From Kaistella chaponensis (lineage in GTDB: Bacteria > Bacteroidota > Bacteroidia > Flavobacteriales > Weeksellaceae), in NCBI RefSeq assembly GCF_900156725.1, contig NZ_FTOI01000004.1, positions 124,001 to 188,000 on the forward strand: 64,000 nucleotides of DNA. The letters run 5' to 3'. Below, piece by piece: positions 17,894 through 26,707 of this stretch (the first letter of the stretch is position 1; every line of letters begins with the position of its first letter). The translations under genes and the position numbers were made by a program. The notes below the pieces were generated by a model. It was not told the origin of the DNA. It searched no databases and worked only from the letters and a program-made list of their open reading frames with translations.

Positions 17894-18801
17894 ACGGCTT
17901 TATTTCTGGGATGGAAATTTAAAATCACATCGCGCAATTCTTCGTTTTTCAGGTGGGTGTAGATTTCAGTTGTTGTGATGCTCGAATGTCCCAACATTTC
18001 TTGAATATAGCGTAAATCTGCACCGTTTTGTAAAAGATGGGTTGCAAAAGAATGCCGGAAAGTATGTGGAGAAATTTTCTTGTTGATGCCTGCTTTTTCG
18101 GTTAATTCTTTGATAATAATAAATACAATTACCCGGGACATTGCAGAGCCGCGACTGTTCAAAAATAAGATATCTTCACACTTTTTGTTGATTTTATATT
18201 TTGATCGGATGTCGCGAATATAATCTTTGATTAATTTTGAGGTGAAGCTTGCCATAGGAACGAACCGGGATTTGTCGCCTTTTCCTTCCACTTTTAAGTA
18301 AGATTCTTTAAAATTGATATTCGAAATTGTCAGATCGATCAGTTCCGAGACGCGCAAACCGCAACCGTATAAAACTTCGACCATACAATGGTTTCTGCGT
18401 CCCAGATCAGTATCGTTATTAATCACCGCAATAATTCGGTTAACATCTTCGAAACTTAATGTATCGGGAAGATAAAGTCCTAGTTTAGGGCCTTCTAAAA
18501 GAGTGGTCGGATTATCCGCACGAAATTCGTCTTCTACCAAATATTTAAAAAAAGATTTAATAGAAGAGATCCATCTTGCTTGTGACCGCTCACTGAATTT
18601 TTTCTTGGAGAGTTGAAATAAATATTCTTGAATATTTTCGTAAGTTATTTCAAAAGGTCCGGTGTTTTCGAGGTCAAATTCGGCGTAATCTCGTAGTTTT
18701 TTGATGTCCCTTAAATAGGCATCTAAAGTGTTTTCAGAAAAATTCCTTTCGAATCGTAAGAAATTTTCGAAGTCATTAATTTTTTCGTTCCAAGTCATCA
18801 T
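17890..18801 (-). CDS. xerD: Site-specific tyrosine recombinase XerD
   Basis: 303 aa. An N-terminal SAM-like core-binding domain (about 4-92) is followed by the catalytic domain with all the key residues: Arg150 (GCGLRVSEL), Lys174 (GKGDKS), His246 and Arg249 (HTFRH), His272 (LGHSS) and nucleophile Tyr281 (EIYTH). The length and context fit a chromosomal XerC/D-type enzyme that resolves chromosome dimers at dif. No attachment site or cargo flanks it, so it is not evidence of a mobile element. Two adjacent ATG codons open the gene; either could be used. Confidence 0.92.
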   Translation of the reverse strand: MMTWNEKINDFENFLRFERNFSENTLDAYLRDIKKLRDYAEFDLENTGPFEITYENIQEYLFQLSKKKFSERSQARWISSIKSFFKYLVEDEFRADNPTTLLEGPKLGLYLPDTLSFEDVNRIIAVINNDTDLGRRNHCMVEVLYGCGLRVSELIDLTISNINFKESYLKVEGKGDKSRFVPMASFTSKLIKDYIRDIRSKYKINKKCEDILFLNSRGSAMSRVIVFIIIKELTEKAGINKKISPHTFRHSFATHLLQNGADLRYIQEMLGHSSITTTEIYTHLKNEELRDVILNFHPRNKAV

Positions 18802-18812
18802 TTGTGTGTGTT

Positions 18813-19238
18813 TTATTTTAATTCATAGTCGGGAATCCGTAAAATTTTAATTCCGTGATTTTTAAGAAATTCTATTCCGTCACTGTCGGAGTAATGATCT
18901 ATGTAAACCAGTTTTTTTATTCCGGCCTGTAAAATGAGTTTGCTGCATTCTTTGCACGGTGAAAGTGTAAGATAAAGCGTGGCGTCTCTTGCGGATTGCG
19001 CAGAACCTGCCAATTTTAAAATTGCGTTTGCTTCTGCATGTAAAACGAACCATTGTGTTTTTCCGTTTTCATCTTCACAGCAGTTTTCGAATCCAGAAGG
19101 AGTTCCATTATAACCATCGGAGATGATCATACGATCTTTTACGATTAATGCACCAACTTTTTTCCTTTCGCAATATGATAATTTAGACCATTCGATAGCC
19201 ATTTTCAAGTATGCTTTGTCAAATTTCGTTGGTTCCAA
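18813..19238 (-). CDS. dCMP deaminase family protein (ComEB-like)
   Basis: 141 aa. The zinc-binding cytidine/deoxycytidylate deaminase motifs are intact: His67-Ala-Glu69 (HAEAN) and Pro-Cys95-x-x-Cys98 (PCKEC). The enzyme should deaminate dCMP to dUMP to feed thymidylate synthesis. The extra Cys at 53-54 (NCCED) is common in the family. It is 11 nt upstream of xerD on the same strand, suggesting a dCMP deaminase-xerD-NUDIX operon. Confidence 0.88.
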   Translation of the reverse strand: MEPTKFDKAYLKMAIEWSKLSYCERKKVGALIVKDRMIISDGYNGTPSGFENCCEDENGKTQWFVLHAEANAILKLAGSAQSARDATLYLTLSPCKECSKLILQAGIKKLVYIDHYSDSDGIEFLKNHGIKILRIPDYELK

Positions 19239-19274
19239 AGGTGTTTTTTTTATAGTTTGGTGAGTAGATTTTTT

Positions 19275-20042
19275 TTAGAAAGAAGGTTTACGTTTGTCTA
19301 AAAACGCTTGTACTCCTTCTTTTTTGTCTTCCATTTCAAATAATTCGCCGAACGCTTTTATTTCCGTTTCAAATCCAGTTTCTTTATCAGATTGGTTAAC
19401 TGCAATAATTGCTTTTGAGATTCCCATTGGAGAATTTCTGGAAATTTGGCTTGCCAATTCCTTGGTTTTCATCAGGAGTTCTTCTAGGCTATAAACTTCG
19501 TTGACAAGACCGATTTCTTTCGCTTTTTGGGCAGAAATCATTTTGGCAGAAAATATCATTTCATTGGCCAAACCTTTTCCGACCAGTTTTGGTAATCTCT
19601 GAGTTCCTCCATATCCTGGAATTAAACCTAAAGTTACTTCTGGAAGACCGAGTTTTGCGTTCTCCGAAGCGTATCGAATATGACATGCCATTGCTAATTC
19701 TAAACCACCACCAAGGGAAAATCCGTTTATTGCAGCGATGACCGGTTTGCTGAGGTTTTCTATTTTATCGAATAATATTTTTTGTCCGTTTCGTGAGAGC
19801 TCTTCTGCGGCTTTTGTACCAAAATCTGAAAATTCTTTAATGTCGGCTCCTGCGATAAAGGATTTTTCTCCGCTTCCTGTGATTATAATGGCTCTAATTG
19901 AGGTGTTGTTTTCTAATTCTTCAAAAGCACTGCTTAATTCTTGAATTGTTTTAGAATTTAGAGCATTCAAACTTTCAGGTCGATTAATCGTAATAAGAGC
20001 TGTTCTTTCTTCTGTTTCGAGAATAATATTATTGTAATTCAT
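19275..20042 (-). CDS. Enoyl-CoA hydratase/isomerase
   Basis: 255 aa from ATG 20042 (MNYNNIILE). This start is chosen because the conserved family N-terminus begins there; an in-frame ATG at 20075 would add 11 unconserved residues. The crotonase oxyanion-hole segments are IAGADIKEF and GFSLGGGLELAMACH, and Glu in GLPEVTLGLIPGYGGTQRL matches the catalytic glutamate region. It hydrates 2-enoyl-CoA in fatty-acid oxidation. No fadA or fadB is next to it. Confidence 0.87.
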   Translation of the reverse strand: MNYNNIILETEERTALITINRPESLNALNSKTIQELSSAFEELENNTSIRAIIITGSGEKSFIAGADIKEFSDFGTKAAEELSRNGQKILFDKIENLSKPVIAAINGFSLGGGLELAMACHIRYASENAKLGLPEVTLGLIPGYGGTQRLPKLVGKGLANEMIFSAKMISAQKAKEIGLVNEVYSLEELLMKTKELASQISRNSPMGISKAIIAVNQSDKETGFETEIKAFGELFEMEDKKEGVQAFLDKRKPSF

Positions 20043-20091
20043 TTGTGTTGTAAAATTGTTATTAATAAAATGCAAATTAGTGAATTTTTCT

Positions 20092-20115
20092 AAAAAAATG
20101 CGCTCGTTAAAGCGC
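20092..20115 (-). terminator. Rho-independent terminator of katA
   Basis: Short stem GCGCT/AGCGC (20100-20104 with 20111-20115), then ATTTTTTT on the minus strand, just after the catalase stop. Confidence 0.55.
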
Positions 20116-20136
20116 TAAATAATAATTTGTACTTTT

Positions 20137-21633
20137 TTACTCGTGACTTTTAGTGTGTGTCATCATATTTGCATCGATGTTAACTTGCAAACCGATCGCG
20201 ATTTTCATTCCTAATTCAATGTTTGCGCGAAAGAAATGACAAAGTTGGCGGTTGATAATTTCTTCTCTTTTAGGTCCCGAAATATCGTTCATCGAATCGA
20301 CGATGTTTTTTATTAAATGAGCGCGATCCTCCTGATTCATTGCTTTGGTGTATAGCAATCCGGGTTGCGTATAATGATCATCGTCATTTTCATTTCGGTT
20401 AAAATGGGCAACTCTTGTACTGTCTAAATCGTATTCTAAAAATTTGTAGTCAGAATCGGCTTTAATTTCATCAAAACTATTGGGATAATAATTGGGAGCA
20501 TCTTTATAATTTGATGAATTCGCCATTGCGCCATCTCTTTTATAATTATTAACAGAGAAAGGACATCGGTTAACCTCTAGCAAATGTGAATTCACACCCA
20601 CTCTATAGCGGTGCGCATCAGGATAGGAAAATAATCTTCCTTGCAGCATTTTATCAGGGGAAAAACTGATTCCGGAGATCAAATTACTCGGCGAAAAAGT
20701 AGCCTGTTCTACGTGTGCAAAGAAATTATCTGGGATTTCGTTCAGTTCCATTTCGCCCACTTCAAGGAGCGGGAATTCATCGTGGAACCAAACTTTTGTT
20801 ACATCAAAGGGATTCCAGCGGAATTCTTGCGCTTGTTCTTCGGTCATCACCTGGATAAACAAAGTCCATTTCGGAAATTCATTGTTTTCGATGGCGTTTA
20901 CTAAATCTTCTTGCGCGAAATCTGGGTTTTCACCGCTCATCTTTTGGGCATCTTCTGCGGTGAAATTTTTGATTCCTTGTTTTGATTTAAAATGAAATTT
21001 AACCCAAACTCGTTCATGATCATTATTAATCATCGAAAAAGTGTGCGATCCGAATCCGTGCATATGTCTGTATCCATAAGGTGTTCCCCTATCCGACATT
21101 AAAATTAAAACCTGATGGAGTGATTCTGGATTGAAACTCCAAAAATCCCACTTCATGGTTGCGCTTTTCAGATTTGTTTTGGGGATTCTTTTTTGGGTAT
21201 GTATAAAATCGGGAAATTTCTTCGCATCTTTAATGAAAAAAACAGGCGTGTTGTTTCCTACCAAATCCCAATTTCCGTCTTCGGTATAAAATTTTAATGC
21301 AAATCCGCGCGGATCTCTTTCTGTATCTGCACTGCCTTTTTCGCCTCCAACGGTTGAAAATCTTGCAAACATTCTGCACTCATTCCCAACTTTGGAAAAT
21401 AATTTTGCTTTGGTATATTTTGAAATATCATGCGTAACGGTGAATTTTCCGTACGCGCCACTTCCTTTGGCGTGCACAATCCTTTCGGGAATTCGCTCTC
21501 TCACAAAATGTGCTAGATTTTCCTGTAAGATAAAGTCTTGTAGCAAAACGGGGCCTCTTGGACCAACCGTTTGGGAGTCTTGATGTTCAAAATAGGGAGC
21601 TCCTGAATCGGTAGTGAGTTTTTTAGTAGCCAT
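20137..21633 (-). CDS. katA: Monofunctional haem catalase
   Basis: 498 aa, the small-subunit (clade 3) size. It has the distal His54 (RIVHAKG), Asn127 (GNNTPVFF) and proximal haem ligand Tyr337 (RLFSYPDAHRYR). The 73-residue spacing of His and Asn is that of classical catalases. It degrades hydrogen peroxide in the cytosol or periplasm; no signal peptide is seen. The gene is divergent from oxyR with 108 nt between starts, which fits control by the peroxide sensor. Confidence 0.95.
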   Translation of the reverse strand: MATKKLTTDSGAPYFEHQDSQTVGPRGPVLLQDFILQENLAHFVRERIPERIVHAKGSGAYGKFTVTHDISKYTKAKLFSKVGNECRMFARFSTVGGEKGSADTERDPRGFALKFYTEDGNWDLVGNNTPVFFIKDAKKFPDFIHTQKRIPKTNLKSATMKWDFWSFNPESLHQVLILMSDRGTPYGYRHMHGFGSHTFSMINNDHERVWVKFHFKSKQGIKNFTAEDAQKMSGENPDFAQEDLVNAIENNEFPKWTLFIQVMTEEQAQEFRWNPFDVTKVWFHDEFPLLEVGEMELNEIPDNFFAHVEQATFSPSNLISGISFSPDKMLQGRLFSYPDAHRYRVGVNSHLLEVNRCPFSVNNYKRDGAMANSSNYKDAPNYYPNSFDEIKADSDYKFLEYDLDSTRVAHFNRNENDDDHYTQPGLLYTKAMNQEDRAHLIKNIVDSMNDISGPKREEIINRQLCHFFRANIELGMKIAIGLQVNIDANMMTHTKSHE

Positions 21634-21652
21634 TTTTCTAAATTTTCAAACA

Positions 21653-21660
21653 CAAATTTA
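21653..21660 (-). promoter_or_regulatory. -7 promoter box of katA
   Basis: TAAATTTG on the minus strand fits TAnnTTTG, about 20 nt before the katA ATG. A start just below it would leave a very short leader. The -33 region lacks a clear match, as expected for an activator-dependent promoter. Confidence 0.5.
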
Positions 21661-21713
21661 ACAATTTCGAATCTGAAATCACGGTAATTATTTAATAAAT
21701 GAGGATAAGGTTG

Positions 21714-21721
21714 TACATTTG
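21714..21721 (+). promoter_or_regulatory. -7 promoter box of oxyR
   Basis: TACATTTG matches TAnnTTTG; TTTA sits 19 nt upstream in the -33 place. Its position shows that translation cannot begin at the in-frame GTG 21721, and favours the ATG at 21742. Confidence 0.55.
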
Positions 21722-21741
21722 TGATAGATAAAATAAATCAT

Positions 21742-22704
21742 ATGAACATTCAGCAACTAGAGTATCTTATCGCAGTTGATAAATATAAACATTTTGGTAA
21801 AGCGGCGCAAGCATGTTTTATCACGCAACCCACTCTGAGCGCGATGATACAAAAATTTGAAGATGAACTTGATGTTAAAATTTTTGACCGCACCACACAT
21901 CCCATTCGAACTACCGATATTGGACTTGAACTAATTACAGAAGCCAAGAGAGTCATCGATTCTGTGAATGAACTCCGCAATAAAGCGAGTCTTCTTAATA
22001 ATGTTTTGGCGGGGAAAGTTAATTTAGGAATTATTCCTACCGTGTCTAGTTTCATCTTGCCTACCGAAATTTTTGCTTTTCTAAGGGAAAACCCAAAAAT
22101 TGAATTTAATGTAAAGGAAATGACCACCGAAAGCATTATTAAAGCTCTAAAATCCGGAGAGTTAGATGCGGGAATTATTTCAACACCTTATGATGCGGCG
22201 AACGAATTTTACCACGATCATCTTTTTAACGAAGAACTGATGTTGTATTCTTCTGAAAATACCTTGAGTAAAAAAGAAGATACTTTCGTGATTCCGGAAG
22301 AAATTAATGTTGATAAAGTATGGCTACTAGAAGAAGGGAATTGTTTGCGAACGCAATTTGAAAATATTTGCCATTTAAAAGAAAATTCTATGAAACCGAG
22401 TAATCTTGAGTTTTCGGCTTCAAATATTAATACCTTAGTTCAAATGGTTGATCAAGTAGGCGGAATAAGCATTCTACCGGAATTGGGTATTATCCAATTA
22501 TCTGAAGAGCAGAAAAATAAGGTCGCAAGATTCAGGAAACCATTTCCGTATCGGGAAATAAGCATCATTTATTATAAGCCAACTTATAAACAAAAAATCA
22601 TTGATGAATTTGTAATTTTTGTAAAACAGTCTCTTGAGCAAAAATTAAATTTCAATAAAGACCCGGAATCTTTTGCCAACGTAAACCCTCAAGTCATTAA
22701 ATAA
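21742..22704 (+). CDS. oxyR: Hydrogen-peroxide sensing LysR-family activator OxyR
   Basis: 320 aa from ATG 21742; the in-frame GTG at 21721 lies inside the -7 box and is rejected. The winged-helix domain (about 1-60) reads MNIQQLEYLIAV with KAAQACFITQPTLS. The effector domain keeps the two redox cysteines at Cys201 and Cys210 (GNCLR and NICHL), nine residues apart as in the E. coli pair Cys199/Cys208. That makes it a true OxyR rather than a general LysR protein. It is divergent from katA, its expected target. Confidence 0.93.
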   Translation: MNIQQLEYLIAVDKYKHFGKAAQACFITQPTLSAMIQKFEDELDVKIFDRTTHPIRTTDIGLELITEAKRVIDSVNELRNKASLLNNVLAGKVNLGIIPTVSSFILPTEIFAFLRENPKIEFNVKEMTTESIIKALKSGELDAGIISTPYDAANEFYHDHLFNEELMLYSSENTLSKKEDTFVIPEEINVDKVWLLEEGNCLRTQFENICHLKENSMKPSNLEFSASNINTLVQMVDQVGGISILPELGIIQLSEEQKNKVARFRKPFPYREISIIYYKPTYKQKIIDEFVIFVKQSLEQKLNFNKDPESFANVNPQVIK

Positions 22705-22784
22705 AACTGATTCAATTTTTTTTAAAGGCGGTTCCGACAAAAATATTGAAACTTTAAAATTAAAATATTTCCAATTGAATTAAT

Positions 22785-22938
22785 GTTTTGTTCCATAATA
22801 GAGGAAGGCAAAGAACAGCGGTCCACTTTAGGGAAAATTAATTGTACTGAAACCTACACAAGCACTTAGCTTCTTATAATTAAGGAAATGGAATTTAAAT
22901 AAACTTCAAAATGTTTTTAGATTCCATTTCCTTTTTAT
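22785..22938 (+). ncRNA. Candidate structured RNA (possibly 6S-like)
   Basis: A 5' arm (about 22791-22813, TTCCATAATAG then AGGAAGGCAAAG) can pair imperfectly with a 3' arm (about 22865-22887, CTTAGCTTCTTATAATTAAG then GAA), enclosing a large irregular middle; this rod shape resembles the 6S class of RNA. The unit ends in a strong terminator. It lies alone between two genes on the same strand. Promoter boxes before it are weak, and I have not matched it to a family, so it could also be the 3' leader of oxyR. Confidence 0.35.
22882..22938 (+). terminator. Rho-independent terminator
   Basis: Thirteen-bp stem AAGGAAATGGAAT (22882-22894) with its complement (22921-22933), a 26-nt loop that can pair further inside, and TTTTTATAG after it. 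Confidence 0.75.
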
Positions 22939-23086
22939 AGTTTTGCACTCGAATACTTCACGAGGAAAATTTTGAACTGATTGCAACCTCCCAAAAAAAT
23001 GCTAAAACAGAATTTCTATTTTAGTTTCTTTTGTAATCACTTCCGTTTCCTTTAAAAATAAATTTTTTAAAAAAAACAAAAGAAAT

Positions 23087-24367
23087 ATGGCCTATCTATT
23101 TACATCTGAATCTGTTTCAGAAGGACATCCGGATAAAATCGCTGATCAAATTTCCGATGCACTCATCGATAATTTTCTAGCAAATGATCCCAATTCAAAA
23201 GTTGCGTGTGAAACATTAGTAACCACCGGACAAGTAGTTTTGGCAGGAGAAGTAAAATCTACCGCTTATCTTGATGTACAGGATATCGCCAGAAAAGTAA
23301 TCAACGGAATTGGTTATACCAAAGGAGAATACATGTTTAATGGTGATTCTTGTGGGGTGATTTCTTGTATTCACGAGCAGTCTGCAGATATTAATCAAGG
23401 GGTTGACCGGAATTCAGAAAATACCGATTTCGAAACCAAAGCAAACAATCAAGGAGCAGGAGATCAGGGAATGATGTTTGGTTACGCGACCAACGAAACT
23501 GAAAATTACATGCCATTAGCATTGGATTTGGCACACACGATTCTTAAAGAACTAGCAATCTTAAGAAGAGAAAATAATGCAATCAAATACCTTCGTCCTG
23601 ATGCAAAATCTCAAGTTACCATCGAATATTCTGATGATCATAAACCTGTAAGAATCGATTCTATTGTAGTTTCTACGCAACATGATGACTTCGGTAGTGA
23701 TGAAGCGATGTCTGCAAAAATCGAGAAAGACATCATTGAAATTTTGATTCCGAAAGTGAAAGCCAATCAAAAGAAAGATATTCAAGATCTTTTCAACGAT
23801 AAAATAAAATACCATATCAATCCAACCGGAAAATTTGTAATCGGTGGTCCACACGGAGATACGGGTTTAACTGGTCGTAAAATTATCGTAGATACTTACG
23901 GTGGTAAAGGAGCACACGGTGGTGGTGCTTTCTCTGGAAAAGATCCTTCAAAAGTAGATAGAAGTGCTGCTTATGCAGTTCGTCATATCGCTAAAAATCT
24001 GGTTGCAGCAGGAGTTGCAGATGAGGTTTTGGTGCAGGTTTCTTATGCGATTGGTGTTGCAAAACCTTGTGGTTTATATGTAAATACTTACGGAACGTCA
24101 AAACTCGGTTTACACGATGGCGAAATTGCAGAAAGAATTCAAAAGATTTTCGATTTGAGACCTTATGCAATTGAGCAAAATTTGAAATTAAGAAATCCTA
24201 TTTATCAAGAAACTGCTTCTTATGGACACATGGGAAGAGAACCTTATGTTGCTGATAAAACCTTCAGAAAAGCAGATGGGACAGATTTAGTGATCAAGGA
24301 TTTAGAGTTTTTCACTTGGGAAAAATTAGATAAAGTTGATGACATTAAGAAAGAATTTGGACTATAA
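23087..24367 (+). CDS. metK: S-adenosylmethionine synthase
   Basis: 426 aa. All three MAT signatures are seen: [14 protein letters not shown] near the N-terminus, [12 protein letters not shown] around residues 123-134, and the phosphate loop [20 protein letters not shown] around 282-301. The enzyme makes SAM from methionine and ATP in the cytosol. It is monocistronic and ends at a strong terminator. No SAM riboswitch is visible in its leader. Confidence 0.97.
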   Translation: MAYLFTSESVSEGHPDKIADQISDALIDNFLANDPNSKVACETLVTTGQVVLAGEVKSTAYLDVQDIARKVINGIGYTKGEYMFNGDSCGVISCIHEQSADINQGVDRNSENTDFETKANNQGAGDQGMMFGYATNETENYMPLALDLAHTILKELAILRRENNAIKYLRPDAKSQVTIEYSDDHKPVRIDSIVVSTQHDDFGSDEAMSAKIEKDIIEILIPKVKANQKKDIQDLFNDKIKYHINPTGKFVIGGPHGDTGLTGRKIIVDTYGGKGAHGGGAFSGKDPSKVDRSAAYAVRHIAKNLVAAGVADEVLVQVSYAIGVAKPCGLYVNTYGTSKLGLHDGEIAERIQKIFDLRPYAIEQNLKLRNPIYQETASYGHMGREPYVADKTFRKADGTDLVIKDLEFFTWEKLDKVDDIKKEFGL

Positions 24368-24383
24368 TCATCTTCCAATATTT

Positions 24384-24420
24384 AAACTGCTTTATCAGAA
24401 ACGATAAAGCAGTTTTTTTT
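24384..24420 (+). terminator. Rho-independent terminator of metK
   Basis: Perfect 13-bp stem AAACTGCTTTATC/GATAAAGCAGTTT (24384-24396 with 24403-24415), loop AGAAAC, then a T run. Confidence 0.93.
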
Positions 24421-24448
24421 ACCTTTACACACCGAATAAATTTCCCCT

Positions 24449-24937
24449 ATGAAGAAAATCCTTCTTTACTGCCTTTTGATAATGATGTTTTCCGTAAGTT
24501 TTGTCAAAGCTCAATATACCATGCACAAAATGATTCATGTCGGTTACGCTTATCAGAACCAGAGTTTCGGTGAAATTGGCGGTCGTTTGCTATTTCTGAA
24601 AACCGATGATGTTATTTACAGAATCGGAGCTTCCGGTTTGATGGGCGATGCGAACAGTGAGTTTGCGATCATGCCGAAAGTACAGGGAGATGTTTTAATT
24701 AATTTTGAAAGAAATGTAGATTTGTACCATTCCTATTATTTCTTGGCAGGAGCAGAAGTAACCACCAAATATGCCGCTCCAAAAATCGGTGTAAACTTAC
24801 TTGGTCTTTTAGATTTAACTGCAGGTTACGCTTTCTCTCTCGATAAAAAGGGAATCAATGGGAAAGAATTGAAAGGCCTCAATATCAATTTTACACTCAA
24901 CATACCACTAGTTCTGTTGAATGATTTAATAAAATAG
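24449..24937 (+). CDS. Conserved hypothetical exported protein (outer-membrane-like)
   Basis: 162 aa. A signal peptide (about 1-21, ending VKAQ) is followed by alternating hydrophobic strands (IHVGYAYQNQSFGEIGGRLL, VIYRIGASGLMG, VDLYHSYYFLAG) typical of a small outer-membrane barrel or surface protein; it ends in VLLNDLIK without a sorting domain. No family name comes to mind. It sits alone between the metK terminator and the sigma-factor gene. Confidence 0.65.
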   Translation: MKKILLYCLLIMMFSVSFVKAQYTMHKMIHVGYAYQNQSFGEIGGRLLFLKTDDVIYRIGASGLMGDANSEFAIMPKVQGDVLINFERNVDLYHSYYFLAGAEVTTKYAAPKIGVNLLGLLDLTAGYAFSLDKKGINGKELKGLNINFTLNIPLVLLNDLIK

Positions 24938-25116
24938 GAAAGTTTTTGTAAATAGTTGAAATATTTTAACAGAGTATTAACTTTTTTACTATTTTTACCA
25001 CATCAACAATAAGCAAGATACTATCGATTAAAACTATACTTCTTTAAATCAAACCGAAATCAAAATCCCGAATATAATATTTGGCGTGTTAATCGGGAAT
25101 TAAACAGAAGTGAGTT

Positions 25117-25710
25117 ATGACAACACAAACCGATAGCTGGTTGATCTCAGAATACAGGAACGGCAATGAACAGACGCTTCCCGTTTTGATCAAGAGGCAC
25201 CAAAAAGATCTTTTTTCATTTATATTTTATAAGTTAATGGATGAAGATTTGGCCAACGATATTTTCCAAGATACTTTTATGAAAATCATTGTTACTTTGA
25301 AAGAAGGGCGATACAATGAAGAAGGCAAATTTATCCTTTGGGCAAAACGCATTGCATACAACCTCATCATCGACCATTTCCGGCTGAAATCGAAACATGT
25401 GAAAGTTTCTGAAACGACTTATGAAAATGACGAGTTTTCGATTTTCGATTTAATTTCAGAAAAAGAAGAGAACATCGAGGAACGATTAATCAGTCAGCAA
25501 ATTCAGCAAGACCTCATGAAAATGTTGGTTTTCTTGCCCGAAAATCAGCAAGAAGTCATCAGTTTGCGCTTTTTTGATGGTTTAAGTTTCAAGGAAATTG
25601 CAGATCAAACCCATACAAGTATCAATACCACACTGGGAAGAGTGCGGTATGCGCTGATCAATTTGCGAAAAATTATGGATGAACATAAGATTATTTTAAC
25701 TCGTTCATAA
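25117..25710 (+). CDS. Sigma-70 family (ECF) RNA polymerase sigma factor
   Basis: 197 aa. Region 2 (about 22-95) has DLANDIFQDTFMKI, the -10-binding helix; region 4 (about 130-190) has the helix-turn-helix VISLRFFDGLSFKEIADQTH with NTTLGRVRYALINLRK. It is an extracytoplasmic-function type sigma without sigma regions 1 or 3. No FecR-type anti-sigma gene lies beside it; instead a 44-aa gene follows after 45 nt. Its signal is therefore unclear. Confidence 0.9.
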   Translation: MTTQTDSWLISEYRNGNEQTLPVLIKRHQKDLFSFIFYKLMDEDLANDIFQDTFMKIIVTLKEGRYNEEGKFILWAKRIAYNLIIDHFRLKSKHVKVSETTYENDEFSIFDLISEKEENIEERLISQQIQQDLMKMLVFLPENQQEVISLRFFDGLSFKEIADQTHTSINTTLGRVRYALINLRKIMDEHKIILTRS

Positions 25711-25755
25711 TAATTAAATTAAAGTTTCGTTTTTAGGGAAATAAATGTTCCGCCT

Positions 25756-25890
25756 ATGAAAAAAAATGACACTTTAAATAAAAACCTTTTGAAACCAAAA
25801 AGACAAACAATCGATTTTCTCCTGAGCTACTCCAAAAGTATTGCTGTTCTGAAAACCAAAACTAAAAATCAGATTGTTTCCCAAAACTAA
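25756..25890 (+). CDS. Small basic protein, 44 aa, downstream of sigma factor
   Basis: ATG 25756 to TAA 25888-25890 encodes 44 aa, beginning MKKNDTLNKN and including KPKRQTIDFLLSYSKS and NQIVSQN at the end. It is lysine/arginine-rich with no membrane segment. It lies 45 nt after the sigma-factor stop, on the same strand, and the same reading frame is uninterrupted. Sister genes after sigma factors in related genomes are plausible but not checked. A role in controlling the sigma factor is a guess. Confidence 0.5.
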   Translation: MKKNDTLNKNLLKPKRQTIDFLLSYSKSIAVLKTKTKNQIVSQN

Positions 25891-25916
25891 TCTTAAATTA
25901 ATTAAATTTGTGCTGT

Positions 25917-26612
25917 ATGAAAATTCAGCACATTTTTTTTGACCTCGACAATACGCTTTGGGATCACCGCAGAAATGCCTATCTCACTTTGAAAGAAATC
26001 TTTAACAAAGAACAAGTAAGCGATCGATATCCACTTGGCTTCGAAGAATTCCACACCGAATATTTTACCATTAACGAAAGACTGTGGGAACAAATTCGAG
26101 ATGGGGAGATTGATAAAGATTATCTTCGGAAACACCGCTTCTACGACTCTTTTCTCTTTTTCGGAATTGATGATTTCGAGCTTGCACAAACCTTCGAAAA
26201 TAATTTTCTCGATGAAATTCTAAACCATAATGATTTGGTAGAAGGCGCGTTTGAGATCCTGGAATATCTTTCTAATAAAAAGTACAAACTCCACATTCTT
26301 TCCAACGGTTTTAAGGAAGTTACCTACAAAAAATGCGAACTTTCTGGCATCAAGAATTATTTTCAAACCATTACGAGTGCGGATGAAATCAACATTCGGA
26401 AACCACACCCCGAAGTTTATGAATATGCTTTAAAGAAAGCCGGTGCAAAAACAGAAGAATCAATGATGATTGGTGATGATTGGATCGCCGATGTAGAAGG
26501 CGGAAAAGCTTGCGGTTTAGAAGTAGTTTTCCTCGATGTTTTTAATGATAATTTCGAAGCAGATGGCGTGAAAACCATTAAAAAACTGAAGGAGCTGGAA
26601 ACCCTCTTATAG
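25917..26612 (+). CDS. HAD-family hydrolase, YjjG-type
   Basis: 231 aa from ATG 25917 (MKIQHIFFDLDNT); an upstream TTG would add three unlikely residues. HAD motifs: nucleophile DLDNT (Asp9/Asp11), motif II in LSNGF, motif III Lys in IRKPHPE, and motif IV GDDWIADVEG. It matches the YjjG group, which dephosphorylates pyrimidine nucleoside monophosphates including damaged or non-canonical ones. A repeat-rich intergenic patch follows. Confidence 0.87.
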   Translation: MKIQHIFFDLDNTLWDHRRNAYLTLKEIFNKEQVSDRYPLGFEEFHTEYFTINERLWEQIRDGEIDKDYLRKHRFYDSFLFFGIDDFELAQTFENNFLDEILNHNDLVEGAFEILEYLSNKKYKLHILSNGFKEVTYKKCELSGIKNYFQTITSADEINIRKPHPEVYEYALKKAGAKTEESMMIGDDWIADVEGGKACGLEVVFLDVFNDNFEADGVKTIKKLKELETLL

Positions 26613-26622
26613 CCGAGGTTAC

Positions 26623-26707
26623 AAAACGTCCTTACGTTTCACTTAAAACGTCCTTACGTTTTCATCAAAACGTCCTTACGTTTTTGCAAAAACATAAGGA
26701 CGTTTTT
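26623..26707. repeat. Three tandem 17-nt repeats with an inverted copy
   Basis: AAAACGTCCTTACGTTT occurs at 26623-26639, 26645-26661 and 26667-26683, with a 22-nt period and non-identical 5-nt spacers. A near-complement (26689-26707) pairs with the third copy into a hairpin with a single C/A mismatch in its lower stem, ending in a T run. The hairpin can act as a terminator for the HAD gene. The first two copies are not needed for that. Confidence 0.9.

Larger units (their letters stand above)
22705..23086. other. 382-nt intergenic region between oxyR and metK
   Basis: No open reading frame. The middle (about 22785-22938) can fold into a long rod followed by a terminator and is listed separately as a candidate RNA. 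The rest is AT-rich; the last 100 nt before metK contain no recognised SAM riboswitch motif. Confidence 0.6.

Noticed and set aside
17890-18801. xerD as sign of an integrative element
   Set aside because: Standard chromosomal XerD with housekeeping neighbours and no attachment repeats or cargo.
22940-23086. SAM riboswitch before metK
   Set aside because: None of the SAM-I or SAM-II conserved blocks can be found in the leader; only AT-rich sequence.
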